Below are positions 18,973-26,957 of a stretch of DNA of 33,870 nucleotides, in pieces. Source of the stretch: Minisyncoccota bacterium (GTDB taxonomy: Bacteria > Patescibacteriota > Microgenomatia > UBA1400 > PJMF01). The position numbers and the translations under genes were made by a program. Under the pieces are notes generated by a model that worked only from the letters and a program-made list of their open reading frames with translations, did not search any database and was not told the origin of the DNA. The stretch lies in NCBI GenBank assembly GCA_018646985.1, contig JABGTR010000005.1, positions 1 to 33,870 on the forward strand, written 5' to 3'. Each line of letters opens with the position of its first letter. Position 1 is the stretch's first letter.

Positions 18973-19668
18973 CTAGAGCTTGATTTCTTTAATTGCTCTG
19001 ACCTGAGCCTCAATCATATTAACTGCTTGGTTAATAGTCAGATCACTAGTATCAACTACCATCGCCTCATCTACCTTTTTTAAAGGATCAACGCTCCTCT
19101 CAGTATCAATTTTATCTCTTTTGAGAAGCTCTTGATAAGTATCTTCAAAACTTAAATCTTTACCTCGAGACTGCATCTGCATATGTCTTCTCTTGGCTCT
19201 AATCACGTCTGAAGCTGTCATAAATATTTTTAAATCAGCGTCTGGTAAAACTTTATAAGTAATATCTCTACCCTCCATCACCACATCGTCATGGGCTGCT
19301 ATTTGTTGTTGTTTTTCTACCAATACTTCTCTTAACTTGCGATGCTTTGCTACCACTGGTGTATTCCTACTAATTTCATCAGTTCTAATCTGCCAAGAAG
19401 TATCTTCTCCATTTAACAAAATAGTGATTAAACGCCCATCTTTTTCTCCTATTGTAGGCTTACGTAACTCAATTTTAGATTTTCTAACTAGTTCAACCAA
19501 TTGAACTTCATCTTCTAGATTAATATTATTTCTCATCGCTAATAAAGCTGCGGTGCGATACATAGCACCAGTATCGATGTATAAAAATCCCAACCTTTCT
19601 GCAACAAGTCTCGCCACAGTGCTACAGCCGGCAGCAACAGGACCATCGATTGCAATTTGGAATGACAT
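18973..19668 (-). CDS. Cytidylate kinase paralogue with altered P-loop
   Basis: A 231-residue protein of the bacterial Cmk family (phosphorylates CMP/dCMP). The P-loop reads GPVAAGCST, with Cys15 replacing the lysine that normally contacts ATP phosphates. The CMP-side DTGAMYR and EGRDI are kept, and the LID motif RDKIDTERSVDPL is canonical. EGRDIT replaces the usual EGRDxG. It lies immediately downstream of a second Cmk whose P-loop is intact. It is possibly inactive, regulatory or changed in specificity. The ATG at 19668 follows the preceding stop by 1 nt, with AGGAG just upstream. The frame is intact, so this is not an obvious pseudogene. Confidence 0.85.
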   Translation of the reverse strand: MSFQIAIDGPVAAGCSTVARLVAERLGFLYIDTGAMYRTAALLAMRNNINLEDEVQLVELVRKSKIELRKPTIGEKDGRLITILLNGEDTSWQIRTDEISRNTPVVAKHRKLREVLVEKQQQIAAHDDVVMEGRDITYKVLPDADLKIFMTASDVIRAKRRHMQMQSRGKDLSFEDTYQELLKRDKIDTERSVDPLKKVDEAMVVDTSDLTINQAVNMIEAQVRAIKEIKL

Positions 19669-19669
19669 A

Positions 19670-20347
19670 CTAAGAGATCTCCTCTACTTTTTTTACTATT
19701 GTATCAATTACTTCTTCAATACTCATATGAGTTGTATCTAGTTGCCACGCATCCAGGGTTGGTCTGAGTGGATCTACTTCTCTAGTCATCTCCCTAGTAT
19801 CTCGTGAAACTAAATCTGCTTGGACTTGTTTCCTAGTCAGCTTTTCACCAACTTTCGTGAGATATTTTCGCTTACGCTTCACGCGCACATCTTGATCAGC
19901 AATCATGAAAATCTTGAGATCTGCATGAGGCAATACTTTACTACCAATATCCCTCCCTTCCATGACCACATCATTACCATTACACATCTCTTGCTGAAGT
20001 TTAACTAAGATTTTTCTAACTTCTGGATGAGTTCCAACCACAGAAGCACCTTCTCCCATCTCTGATTCTCTTATTTTCCAAGAAATATCTTCATTATCTA
20101 GATAAACTGACACTGGGCGCCCATCATTCTTCTTACCAATCGGCCGAGCTAAGCGAATCTTTATTTTTTGAGCCAACTTTTCCATTGCTTGAGCATTATC
20201 CCAATCCATATCTGCTCTGAGAGCAGCTAGGGCTAGGGCTCGATACATAGCGCCAGTATCAACGTAAGTCATGCCTAAACGGCTGGAGATAATTTTTGCA
20301 ATGGTACTTTTGCCGGCGGCAACAGGGCCATCAATTGCAATCTGCAC
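19670..20347 (-). CDS. cmk: Cytidylate kinase (CMP/dCMP kinase)
   Basis: Phosphorylates CMP and dCMP with ATP in pyrimidine nucleotide supply. The 225-residue length is standard. It has P-loop GPVAAGKST with K13, DTGAMYRALALAAL, VVMEGRDIGSKVLP and the terminal DAWQLDTTHMSIEEV. The LID reads RDTREMTREVDPL, where the canonical second Asp (RDxxD) is Glu. The GTG start at 20347 directly abuts the stop of the upstream small membrane gene, so translation is probably coupled. It is the likelier active member of the tandem pair. Confidence 0.93.
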   Translation of the reverse strand: MQIAIDGPVAAGKSTIAKIISSRLGMTYVDTGAMYRALALAALRADMDWDNAQAMEKLAQKIKIRLARPIGKKNDGRPVSVYLDNEDISWKIRESEMGEGASVVGTHPEVRKILVKLQQEMCNGNDVVMEGRDIGSKVLPHADLKIFMIADQDVRVKRKRKYLTKVGEKLTRKQVQADLVSRDTREMTREVDPLRPTLDAWQLDTTHMSIEEVIDTIVKKVEEIS

Positions 20348-20599
20348 TTATTTCTTTTTCTTGCGGGCAGGTTTCTTTTTACGAGCGGTAGCTTTTTTCT
20401 TTGACTTAGCTGGAGTTTTTTTAGTGGTATCTACTAGCCATTCTTCTCGATCTGAAGTAAGTAAACCACCTAGACCAACAATAATTAAAATTAACGGCCA
20501 AAAATTCCAGAACTCTTTAGGAAGCATTCCTAGGTTTGAAGCGAGGAAAATAAACCCCATGACAACTAATGTGGCTGGCCAGAAAACATTCTTAGGCAT
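20348..20599 (-). CDS. DUF5668-like two-helix membrane protein with lysine-rich tail
   Basis: An 83-residue protein. Two hydrophobic helices (about 7-25 and 33-47) with FWPLILIIVGLGGLL match the LiaI/LiaF-like transmembrane region (DUF5668). A C-terminal tail of Lys, Ala and Pro (about 60-83) is strongly basic and could bind nucleic acid or lipid head groups. The ATG follows a clear AAGGAG. It is the first gene of an operon with the two cytidylate kinases. Function is unknown. Confidence 0.75.
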   Translation of the reverse strand: MPKNVFWPATLVVMGFIFLASNLGMLPKEFWNFWPLILIIVGLGGLLTSDREEWLVDTTKKTPAKSKKKATARKKKPARKKKK

Positions 20600-20629
20600 A
20601 AAGACTCCTTTGTATTAACAATACCTTCT

Positions 20630-20658
20630 ATTAAAGAGGAAAAGGGATGATGGTGCAA
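20630..20658 (-). promoter_or_regulatory. Promoter of the DUF5668-cmk-cmk operon
   Basis: On the minus strand TTGCAC (20658-20653), a 17-bp spacer and TTTAAT (20635-20630). The leader of about 24 nt contains the Shine-Dalgarno AAGGAGT at 20609-20603. Confidence 0.5.
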
Positions 20659-20668
20659 GGGGTGAGCT

Positions 20669-21118
20669 CTACCACTTCCTACTCATCTCCCGCGCACTAT
20701 CCCTAGCCAAATCTTTTTTCTTTAGATCCTGTCTTTTGTCATGAGTCTTTTTACCTCTAGCTACCGCAAATTCTAGTTTGATATTTCTGTTTTTTAGAAT
20801 GAAAGCCAATGGAATCAATGCTCGGCCTTTTTGCTGACTAAGCTGCTCAATATCTGCTAATTCTTTTTTATGCATCAATAACTTGCGAGTCCGCTTGGGA
20901 TCATAATCCTCATTATCTGCAAATTTATAAGGAGTAATCTGCGCATTTAACAAATAAGCCTCACCGCTCAAAAACTTCACATAGCTGCCAAAAAAACTGC
21001 CGCTTCCAGCCCGTAAACTCTTCACCTCAGGACCAGACAATACAATTCCAGCCTCATATCTCTTGAAGATCTCGTAATCATAAGTAGCTCGACGATTTTT
21101 AAGTAACAATTTAGACAT
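20669..21118 (-). CDS. smpB: SsrA-binding protein SmpB
   Basis: Partner of tmRNA in trans-translation, rescuing ribosomes stalled on mRNAs without a stop codon. At 149 residues it has the family features NRRATYDYEI, YEAGIVLSGPEVKSLRAG and AYLLNAQITPY (oligonucleotide-binding barrel). The basic C-terminal tail (GKKTHDKRQDLKKKDLARD) enters the ribosomal mRNA channel. The gene follows fic with a 15-nt gap and is probably cotranscribed. No tmRNA gene is apparent in the window. Confidence 0.97.
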   Translation of the reverse strand: MSKLLLKNRRATYDYEIFKRYEAGIVLSGPEVKSLRAGSGSFFGSYVKFLSGEAYLLNAQITPYKFADNEDYDPKRTRKLLMHKKELADIEQLSQQKGRALIPLAFILKNRNIKLEFAVARGKKTHDKRQDLKKKDLARDSAREMSRKW

Positions 21119-21133
21119 ATTCCATCTCTTATT

Positions 21134-22168
21134 CTAACTCTCTTTTAATACATAATAAGTAGCTCTTCCTTTTCCCTGACGCTCTATTAAGGACAGATTA
21201 ATCATCTTCTGAAAATCTAAAGCCCTAGTAGCTTTGGCTCTATCAGTTAGAGTCGCATAATCACGGTCAGCAATGAAACCATGTTTCTGGATATGTTTTA
21301 ATATCGACTGGTGATATTTTTTTAACTTAGTTTGAGGAGATCTATTGAAATCTGGCAAAAGATGACCGACTCGCAACAACTCATCAATGATACCGTCGGT
21401 GAAATACTCAAGCCATAAAGTAAAATCTATCTCATCAGCCAGTTCGTTATAATCACCAAACTCACCCACCTTTTCAAAATACTGAGTGACATTTTGATTA
21501 TAATAATTTTCAAAACTAAAAAGATTAAACGTGTTTAGTCCCATTTGTGCTAATAAGGCCTTGGTAACCAGGCGAGTAGTACGCCCATTTCCATCCATGA
21601 AAGGATGAATTATCACCATCTGTTTATGAAAAAGACCAGCTAAAATAAAGGGATCAATTCTACCTTGGCTTTGCTTAATAAAATTAATAAGCATTGGCAC
21701 TAGTTTCTGAACTTCATTTACATCTGGAGGCAAATAAACTACTTCGCCAGAGCGAGGATTATTGACCACCACTGGTTTCTGACGTAATTTTCCTGACTCA
21801 AAATCAGGTAACAAACCCGTAGTAACTTGCTGATGAATTGATAAAACTAGTTTTAACGAAACTTGAGGATTTTTAGTTTTAAGATGTTTATCTAAATCCA
21901 CTAGCGCTTGATTGTAGTTAATAACCTCTTGCTCACTATTTCGTAGATTCATTGGTTTTGATTTTAAAACTTTTTTTACTTCAGTTAGTGGCAAGGGATT
22001 ACCTTCAATACTAGTGGACGCAAATGTGGAAACAGCTCGAGCTGATTTTTCCAACTCCATTAGAATTACTCTAGAAAAACGACGTTGATTAAGTTCTTGA
22101 ACTAAAACAGCAAGCCGCTTGATATTAGCCAACAATTTGCTGGTAATTGTATAGTTTGGAGAAAACAT
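21134..22168 (-). CDS. Fic-family protein (Fic/DOC AMP-transferase type)
   Basis: A 344-residue protein of the family that transfers AMP or a similar group to target proteins. The catalytic motif HPFMDGNGRTTR (188-199) is complete. The flap region SGEVVYLPPDV precedes it. An N-terminal inhibitory motif of the [ST]xxxE[GN] type is present (S51-E55-G56 in STSIEGN), making it a self-inhibited class II Fic. A C-terminal winged-helix-like segment (about 280-344) may bind DNA. No separate antitoxin is needed or seen. The promoter contains three phased repeats, suggesting tight and perhaps self control. smpB lies downstream. Confidence 0.93.
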   Translation of the reverse strand: MFSPNYTITSKLLANIKRLAVLVQELNQRRFSRVILMELEKSARAVSTFASTSIEGNPLPLTEVKKVLKSKPMNLRNSEQEVINYNQALVDLDKHLKTKNPQVSLKLVLSIHQQVTTGLLPDFESGKLRQKPVVVNNPRSGEVVYLPPDVNEVQKLVPMLINFIKQSQGRIDPFILAGLFHKQMVIIHPFMDGNGRTTRLVTKALLAQMGLNTFNLFSFENYYNQNVTQYFEKVGEFGDYNELADEIDFTLWLEYFTDGIIDELLRVGHLLPDFNRSPQTKLKKYHQSILKHIQKHGFIADRDYATLTDRAKATRALDFQKMINLSLIERQGKGRATYYVLKES

Positions 22169-22173
22169 ATTTA

Positions 22174-22207
22174 GACGAATAATAGACGATTATTGGACGA
22201 TTGTCAA
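22174..22207 (-). promoter_or_regulatory. fic promoter with three helically phased repeats
   Basis: On the minus strand TTGACA (22207-22202), 17-bp spacer, TATTAT (22184-22179); the ATG at 22168 follows 10 nt later. Three direct repeats of about AATCGTCYAAT run through the spacer and -10, with the CGTC cores 11 bp apart (GACGA on the plus strand at 22174, 22185 and 22196). A 13-bp palindrome (TTGTCAATGACAA, 22201-22213) overlaps the -35. Any protein binding this array would block RNA polymerase. Confidence 0.75.
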
Positions 22208-22222
22208 TGACAAAAACTTATT

Positions 22223-23116
22223 CTATTTTTCCCGCAGCTTGCTGATCACTTCACCAGCCTTTATATTCATTTTTGAAAATGCAAACCACTTCTTACCTAA
22301 ATCTTTTAGTGAAGCGCCAAGGTGATAAATATCTTTTTGATCAATAATCAGAAACCGGTCGTGAGCTTGAGAAAATAATTTAATATCAATGAGATCATAC
22401 TGACTATTAAACTTTTTAAGATCTAATTCCAAATCTTTAGTGATGTTTTTTGTATATATGGTGACACTTACTCCCTTGCTTCGTTTAGAAAAAAGCTGGA
22501 GAACACTCTCGTCAACATAATTATCAAGTAAGATAATAGATTTTTGTGCTTTTTTTATTAAATTAGAAATAAATAGATGAGCATCAAACATTTGTCCATT
22601 ATAAAAAATACCTTGCTTAGGAGTTAAACTTTTATCTTCCAAAGCACTCAGTATCTTTTCTAGTTTTTTACTAGAAACATTTTTAAAGTCTTCTAGTCTT
22701 TCTAATCTTGAGAAAACTTGCTCATTTAAAATGATAAACCGCCTCATTTTTACAAAACTGTTGATTATTTTAGTACTCATCTCTATAGCAGTTTTACTTC
22801 TCAAAACAGCGGACAACATCGAGACACCTTGTTCTGTAAATGCAAATGGCAGGTACTTTCTATGTTGTCCCACTCTTGTTTCTAAGGTCACAAATTGTGA
22901 CCTTAAAGATACCCACTCTTCTCTTGATAAGAGAAACATAAATTCTGCTGGAAAACGCCTATCATTTCTTTTTACAGCTTGGTTTAAAGCCTTTGTCTTA
23001 ACACCATATAACCCTGCTAAATCAGCATCCAACATCACCTGCATACCTCTAATTGAGTAAATTTTACTTTGAATATTATCTGTTATTACCAATTTTTGGG
23101 CTTTATTTTCAGTCAC
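22223..23116 (-). CDS. ORF6N-domain protein with PLD-like C-terminal domain
   Basis: A 297-residue protein. Residues about 10-100 are an ORF6N (phage KilA-N-associated) DNA-binding domain: MLDADLAGLYGV, RRFPAEFMF, LRSQFVTLE and FAFTEQGVSML. The C-terminal part (about 165-290) resembles a phospholipase-D-like fold with HDRFLIID (252-259), an HxRxxxxD variant of the HxKxxxxD motif. Such proteins occur in mobile and accessory gene sets, and their function is unclear. Start is a GTG at 23116 with no Shine-Dalgarno. A palindrome upstream (23189-23203) is repeated inside the gene, pointing to possible autoregulation. Confidence 0.88.
   Translation of the reverse strand: MTENKAQKLVITDNIQSKIYSIRGMQVMLDADLAGLYGVKTKALNQAVKRNDRRFPAEFMFLLSREEWVSLRSQFVTLETRVGQHRKYLPFAFTEQGVSMLSAVLRSKTAIEMSTKIINSFVKMRRFIILNEQVFSRLERLEDFKNVSSKKLEKILSALEDKSLTPKQGIFYNGQMFDAHLFISNLIKKAQKSIILLDNYVDESVLQLFSKRSKGVSVTIYTKNITKDLELDLKKFNSQYDLIDIKLFSQAHDRFLIIDQKDIYHLGASLKDLGKKWFAFSKMNIKAGEVISKLREK
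22884..22904. promoter_or_regulatory. Intragenic palindrome in the ORF6N gene
   Basis: A 21-bp inverted repeat, perfect apart from the central base, with arms AAGGTCACAA and TTGTGACCTT. It encodes part of the ORF6N core LRSQFVTL. The 13-bp centre TCACAAATTGTGA is identical to the one upstream of the gene. Confidence 0.7.
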
Positions 23117-23188
23117 TAGACAAGTAAAACATTCAATGCCTACCAGAAGTGTAACAAAAGTAAGATTGGTCTTTATTTAAAACTTAAG

Positions 23189-23203
23189 ATCACAAATTGT
23201 GAT
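23189..23203. promoter_or_regulatory. Palindrome upstream of the ORF6N gene (candidate operator)
   Basis: ATCACAAATTGTGAT, palindromic about its central A, lies 73-87 nt upstream of the GTG start and shares 13 bp with the intragenic copy. A further perfect palindrome CTTAATTAAG is at 23211-23220. No clear -35/-10 pair could be assigned. Confidence 0.6.
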
Positions 23204-23225
23204 ACCACTACTTAATTAAGTTTTC

Positions 23226-24817
23226 CTAAGATAGTTTTTGCTTATATTCCTCATATCTGTCTTTTATTTCAAATGGTATGAACACACTCTCATGTTCAAA
23301 ACGCCATGATTTAGATCCAGGGTTATCTCTTAACAAGAAATAAATCTTTAAATCTAGATCCCATGCTTTAGTTAATCCTAATATCAATTCATTAATTTTT
23401 TCTGGATTTGATCTGTTTTCTGAATTAAAAATTTTATCAACTTTAGCTAGTTCAAAATCTAAATCAACTACTTCGTCCTTAACCCTAATTTTTGCAAACA
23501 TTTCAGAAAGATCCTCTAGAGCCCGCCCAATATCCATTTCATTAGCTTCATTAGTTTTAAGAATTTTGAATGCCTCTTTTCTCTTCTTTAGCTCTAACTC
23601 CACATTATCCCTAATCCTTCTTATGCCAGGTATTTTTTTGATAATTCTATCGAAATTTTCTTCATCTGAATTCATGTGTTCAACAGCATTGTTAATTAAT
23701 ACTAATATCTCTTGCGGCTGGAAGCTCTTTTTAGAACCACCATCCATATAATCTGTAAATTCAAATATCTTCCCAACTTCTTGTAATTTCTCTAAATAAA
23801 ATTTAATTTCATAAATATGGTCAGAACTATACAATTTAAACTCCAAATCCCTTATTCTAGATTCTCGTTCCATTTTCTCTTTAGCTTCCTTCTGTTGTTC
23901 TGGCGTAACACTTGAAGAACTAAAAGGTGTTCCCTCAAAAATAGAACTAAAACCAGGAAACAAATCATTTAAGTCCATGCCACCAAAAAGATCATTTATA
24001 TCTGGAGTTGCACTTCTTTCTCGCTTGCTAGGCCCACCTGAAGCTGACTCATTAGCAGGCTGCCTAAGCTGATCATAACGCGCTCTTTTCTTAGGATCAC
24101 TTAAAACTCCATAGGCTTCATTTAATTTCTTGAAAATTTCTTCACCCCTATCCTTATCTTCTTTAGAGAGATGTTCGTTTTTATCTGGATGAAATTTTCT
24201 TGCTAAGAAACGAAATGCTTTTTTTATTTCATCCTGAGTGGCTGCCTTCTGCACACCTAGTAAATTATAATAATCAACTGCTAAATTGAAGTCTCTAATT
24301 TCCATCTCCCTTACTTGCTTTTCTTTTTCTTCTGCTTCAGCAGCGTCTGGATCGAGTTTAGAAGTCACTTTCTCTTCTTTTTTAGGTGATTTTGGGAGGT
24401 CTTCTTTTTCATTTGCTAGTGGTTCTACATCCTCGTTAGGTGAATCTCCAACAACTGGATCTTTAACTTCTGAAGTTTTCACCTTATCTCCCAGCATTTC
24501 AATCTTACTAAGATATTTTGATTCAAGATTAGGATTATGTCGTATAATTCCTATTAGCTCTTCTAAGATTTTAATCAATTCAGTAAGATTGTCAGATTTA
24601 TTTTTCAATAAATCTTCAGCTTTCACCAAAAGGCCATCACACCTATCTTCCAAACTATGATCCTCTCTGCCTTTTATAGTTTCGCCATTATCAGCTGGTA
24701 AACCAGAAACAATTTCTTCTAACCGCTCAATTCGATTCCTTTGAGCTTCGGGGAGTCCCCCCAGTTGCTCAAAAGATTTTTTAAAAAGTAACCACTATCT
24801 TCATCGTATTGACTCAT
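23226..24817 (-). pseudogene. J-domain (DnaJ-like) protein gene with a -1 frameshift near its start
   Basis: The main frame (24653 to 23226) holds a J domain (about 128-195 of the part after 24653, [20 protein letters not shown], with intact HPD in FHPDK). It lacks the zinc-finger and client-binding domains of DnaJ. Flanking regions are acidic and helical. The frame's first start codon is a poor TTG at 24653, but coding-like sequence continues upstream ([16 protein letters not shown]). The ATG at 24817 ([14 protein letters not shown]), just behind a promoter, is in the neighbouring frame. A one-base gain in the A6 or G6 run near 24760-24780 would give a 530-residue protein. J proteins stimulate Hsp70 ATPase; the client is unknown. 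Either sequencing error, mutation or programmed shift. Confidence 0.75.
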
Positions 24818-24824
24818 AAAACTA

Positions 24825-24852
24825 ATTATATGGAAAATACCAACTAAAACAA
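24825..24852 (-). promoter_or_regulatory. Promoter of the J-domain gene (leaderless)
   Basis: On the minus strand TTGTTT (24852-24847), a 16-bp spacer and a perfect TATAAT (24830-24825). The ATG at 24817 is 7 nt past the -10, so it should be at about +1. This supports 24817, not 24653, as the true start. Confidence 0.65.
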
Positions 24853-24861
24853 ATAGAAAAT

Positions 24862-26934
24862 CTAAATGCTCATTGCGTACACGATCGAACCACTGACAGC
24901 AAATGCCTTGCCTAGTTTCTCACTCACAAACAAAGCTGTGGTTGAAGTTAAAGAGTCACTTTTTATCTCTTTTAAAAATTCGCCTTCTTTGTTTGAAACT
25001 ACCAGCCTCTTACCATCTGGCTCAAGCACATATAGATTTTCTAAATCCTCGTGAGTGAAAACTTGTAGAGAATGAGCAAATGCCTCATTTAAACCAGTCA
25101 CTTGAAAATCTTGCTCATGACCAGAAACCAATCTATGAAGATTTCCATCTCGAGTAGCTACCCACATCTCACCATCAATTGCCCAAGAAGAAACTTGCCC
25201 ATAATCAAATCCAGCTGCTCCACTCACCCAACCAATTGGATCTGAATAACCCTCTTCTTGCTTGGCATAGCGATAAATATTTCTTTTTTCAGGATTGAGA
25301 ATATAAATATATGTCGCAAAACCTTCAATAAAAGTGGCGCTTCTATTGGAATCTCCCACGGCAATTGCCTCTCCAAAACTGGATTCTTTATCATTAACAT
25401 CTTTAGTTAAAATACCATTTCCTAAAACAGTAATTATGGAGTCAGTTAGTTCTAGATCAATTAACTGGTCAGCGTCACTCAAGTCAATTTTATCAACTTG
25501 TTTATTCTCTAGATTTAAAACTACAACTTGTTTCTTACCAGCATCTAAAAATACTGCTTGCTCATCAGTAGCATCTAAAGCACTAACCACAAATTCATTA
25601 TCTGCTAATCTCAGATCATAAAAAATCTCAAGTTGACCAAACTCTTCCTGACCAGAAATTTGATCATAAAGATCTCTAGCTAAAACTAGTTTGTCGGCAA
25701 CCAACTGTTGAATTCTTTTCTGATCTGTAAAATCATTTTCTAGCTGCTCCAAAGAAATAATAGCTTGGCTAACTGATTCTCTAGCTAAAATTGGGTCTGA
25801 CTCCAGCTGATCTTTAGCCAAATCTAGTTGGCTCATGATTGGATTTATAACTAAATCAGCATTCTTAAGCTGTTGCTTAACTTTATAAATTCTATAGCCA
25901 GCAAATCCAAGAATTAGTACAACTGCTACTGTGATTGGCAAGGCAAATCTTTTTATTTTTTGTGAAGAATTATTTTTTAAGTAAATATCTCGAGCTGTAA
26001 TTTTTCTAAATAAAGTAATCCCAAGCCTTATTCCTTTCAAAATCGATTCTTTTAACCTACTAAGAAAGCTGATTGTTTTTATATAAATAGAACGCCAATT
26101 AATAAGCTTAAATAACGACATAATTTTACTAAATATTGACCCCAAACCTCGACTAGCATCCTCAGTTGATCCCAATATTGGAGATCTATCCTGGTGAGTC
26201 TGACCTAGATTAGCTAGGTCTTCATCATCTTTATTTTCAAACCTATTTTTTCCAGCCCCTCTAAGTTTTAAAGCGGGCGGAATATTCAAAATTGGAGACT
26301 TTTCCTCCTCTTCACTCTTTTCCCCATTTTCCTCATCTTTCTTACTCTCCTCGCCAACGTCTCCATTTAAATCTCTACCACCAGTCACGAAAGCAATACT
26401 AGATAAAGATGAGTCATTCAACCCATGTAATCCAGGAATAATCGAGGTCACTACGCTATCAGTATCAAAACCACTCGTAAATTTTTGATTAATCTCATTA
26501 ATGAAATCAGTTGCTTGGTGAGTTACCAATACCATCACATCACCGGCTATCCTCTTACCTTCAACAATCTTTACTTGCTCTATAGAGCTTAATAGAATCC
26601 CAGTTCGATCACCTCTTTTAAGAAAAACACTGCCCCCAATAGTTCCTAGGATTATCTTATTTGAACTAAAAACACCGCAAGAAAGTTGTATCTCTACATC
26701 TAGTTCTCGTGCTGAAGATATCAAACTATCGACCAACTGCTGGAGCTCTTCTGAAGAGGTTGCTTTTGCTTGTGAAATTTGTTCAGTGAAATCCCGACCA
26801 GCATTGCCAGCATGATCTCCAGTAACTGAAAAAGCACAAACAAACTGACTTGATAGAAAATTACTTGAAACAACTTGTGACCAGCCACTGAATTGTGGCA
26901 ACCCAACGACTGGGGTGACGTTGACTCTATACAT
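24862..26934 (-). CDS. Single-pass membrane protein with PP2C-like N-terminal domain
   Basis: A 690-residue protein of unknown function. The N-terminal ~200 residues resemble a divergent PP2C phosphatase fold (IILGTIGGSVFLKRGDRTG, GDVMVLVTHQATDFI, SSIAFVTGG), but the aspartates that bind metal are not evident, so activity is doubtful. A Glu/Lys-rich linker follows, then one membrane helix (FALPITVAVVLILGFAGYRI, about 332-351). A helical segment and a C-terminal outer domain with repeating beta-strand units (about 440-690) may form a propeller-like sensor. It is the last gene after the PH-domain and DUF5657-like genes. TAAAAT/TATGAT at 26952-26942 may give it a separate promoter. Confidence 0.6.
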   Translation of the reverse strand: MYRVNVTPVVGLPQFSGWSQVVSSNFLSSQFVCAFSVTGDHAGNAGRDFTEQISQAKATSSEELQQLVDSLISSARELDVEIQLSCGVFSSNKIILGTIGGSVFLKRGDRTGILLSSIEQVKIVEGKRIAGDVMVLVTHQATDFINEINQKFTSGFDTDSVVTSIIPGLHGLNDSSLSSIAFVTGGRDLNGDVGEESKKDEENGEKSEEEEKSPILNIPPALKLRGAGKNRFENKDDEDLANLGQTHQDRSPILGSTEDASRGLGSIFSKIMSLFKLINWRSIYIKTISFLSRLKESILKGIRLGITLFRKITARDIYLKNNSSQKIKRFALPITVAVVLILGFAGYRIYKVKQQLKNADLVINPIMSQLDLAKDQLESDPILARESVSQAIISLEQLENDFTDQKRIQQLVADKLVLARDLYDQISGQEEFGQLEIFYDLRLADNEFVVSALDATDEQAVFLDAGKKQVVVLNLENKQVDKIDLSDADQLIDLELTDSIITVLGNGILTKDVNDKESSFGEAIAVGDSNRSATFIEGFATYIYILNPEKRNIYRYAKQEEGYSDPIGWVSGAAGFDYGQVSSWAIDGEMWVATRDGNLHRLVSGHEQDFQVTGLNEAFAHSLQVFTHEDLENLYVLEPDGKRLVVSNKEGEFLKEIKSDSLTSTTALFVSEKLGKAFAVSGSIVYAMSI

Positions 26935-26941
26935 TAACTTT

Positions 26942-26952
26942 ATTTTATCATA
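26942..26952 (-). promoter_or_regulatory. Possible -10 of the PP2C-like gene
   Basis: On the minus strand overlapping TATGAT (26952-26947) and TAAAAT (26947-26942) lie 12 and 7 nt before the ATG at 26934. No strong -35 was found. Confidence 0.4.
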
Positions 26953-26957
26953 CTAGA

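Noticed and set aside
20348-20420. Lysine-codon-rich repeat as a tandem DNA repeat
   Set aside because: It is the coding sequence of a basic C-terminal tail; the units are irregular at DNA level.
20600-21133. tmRNA gene next to smpB
   Set aside because: No tRNA-like acceptor/T-arm end with the typical TTCGA...CCACCA pattern was seen around smpB on either strand.
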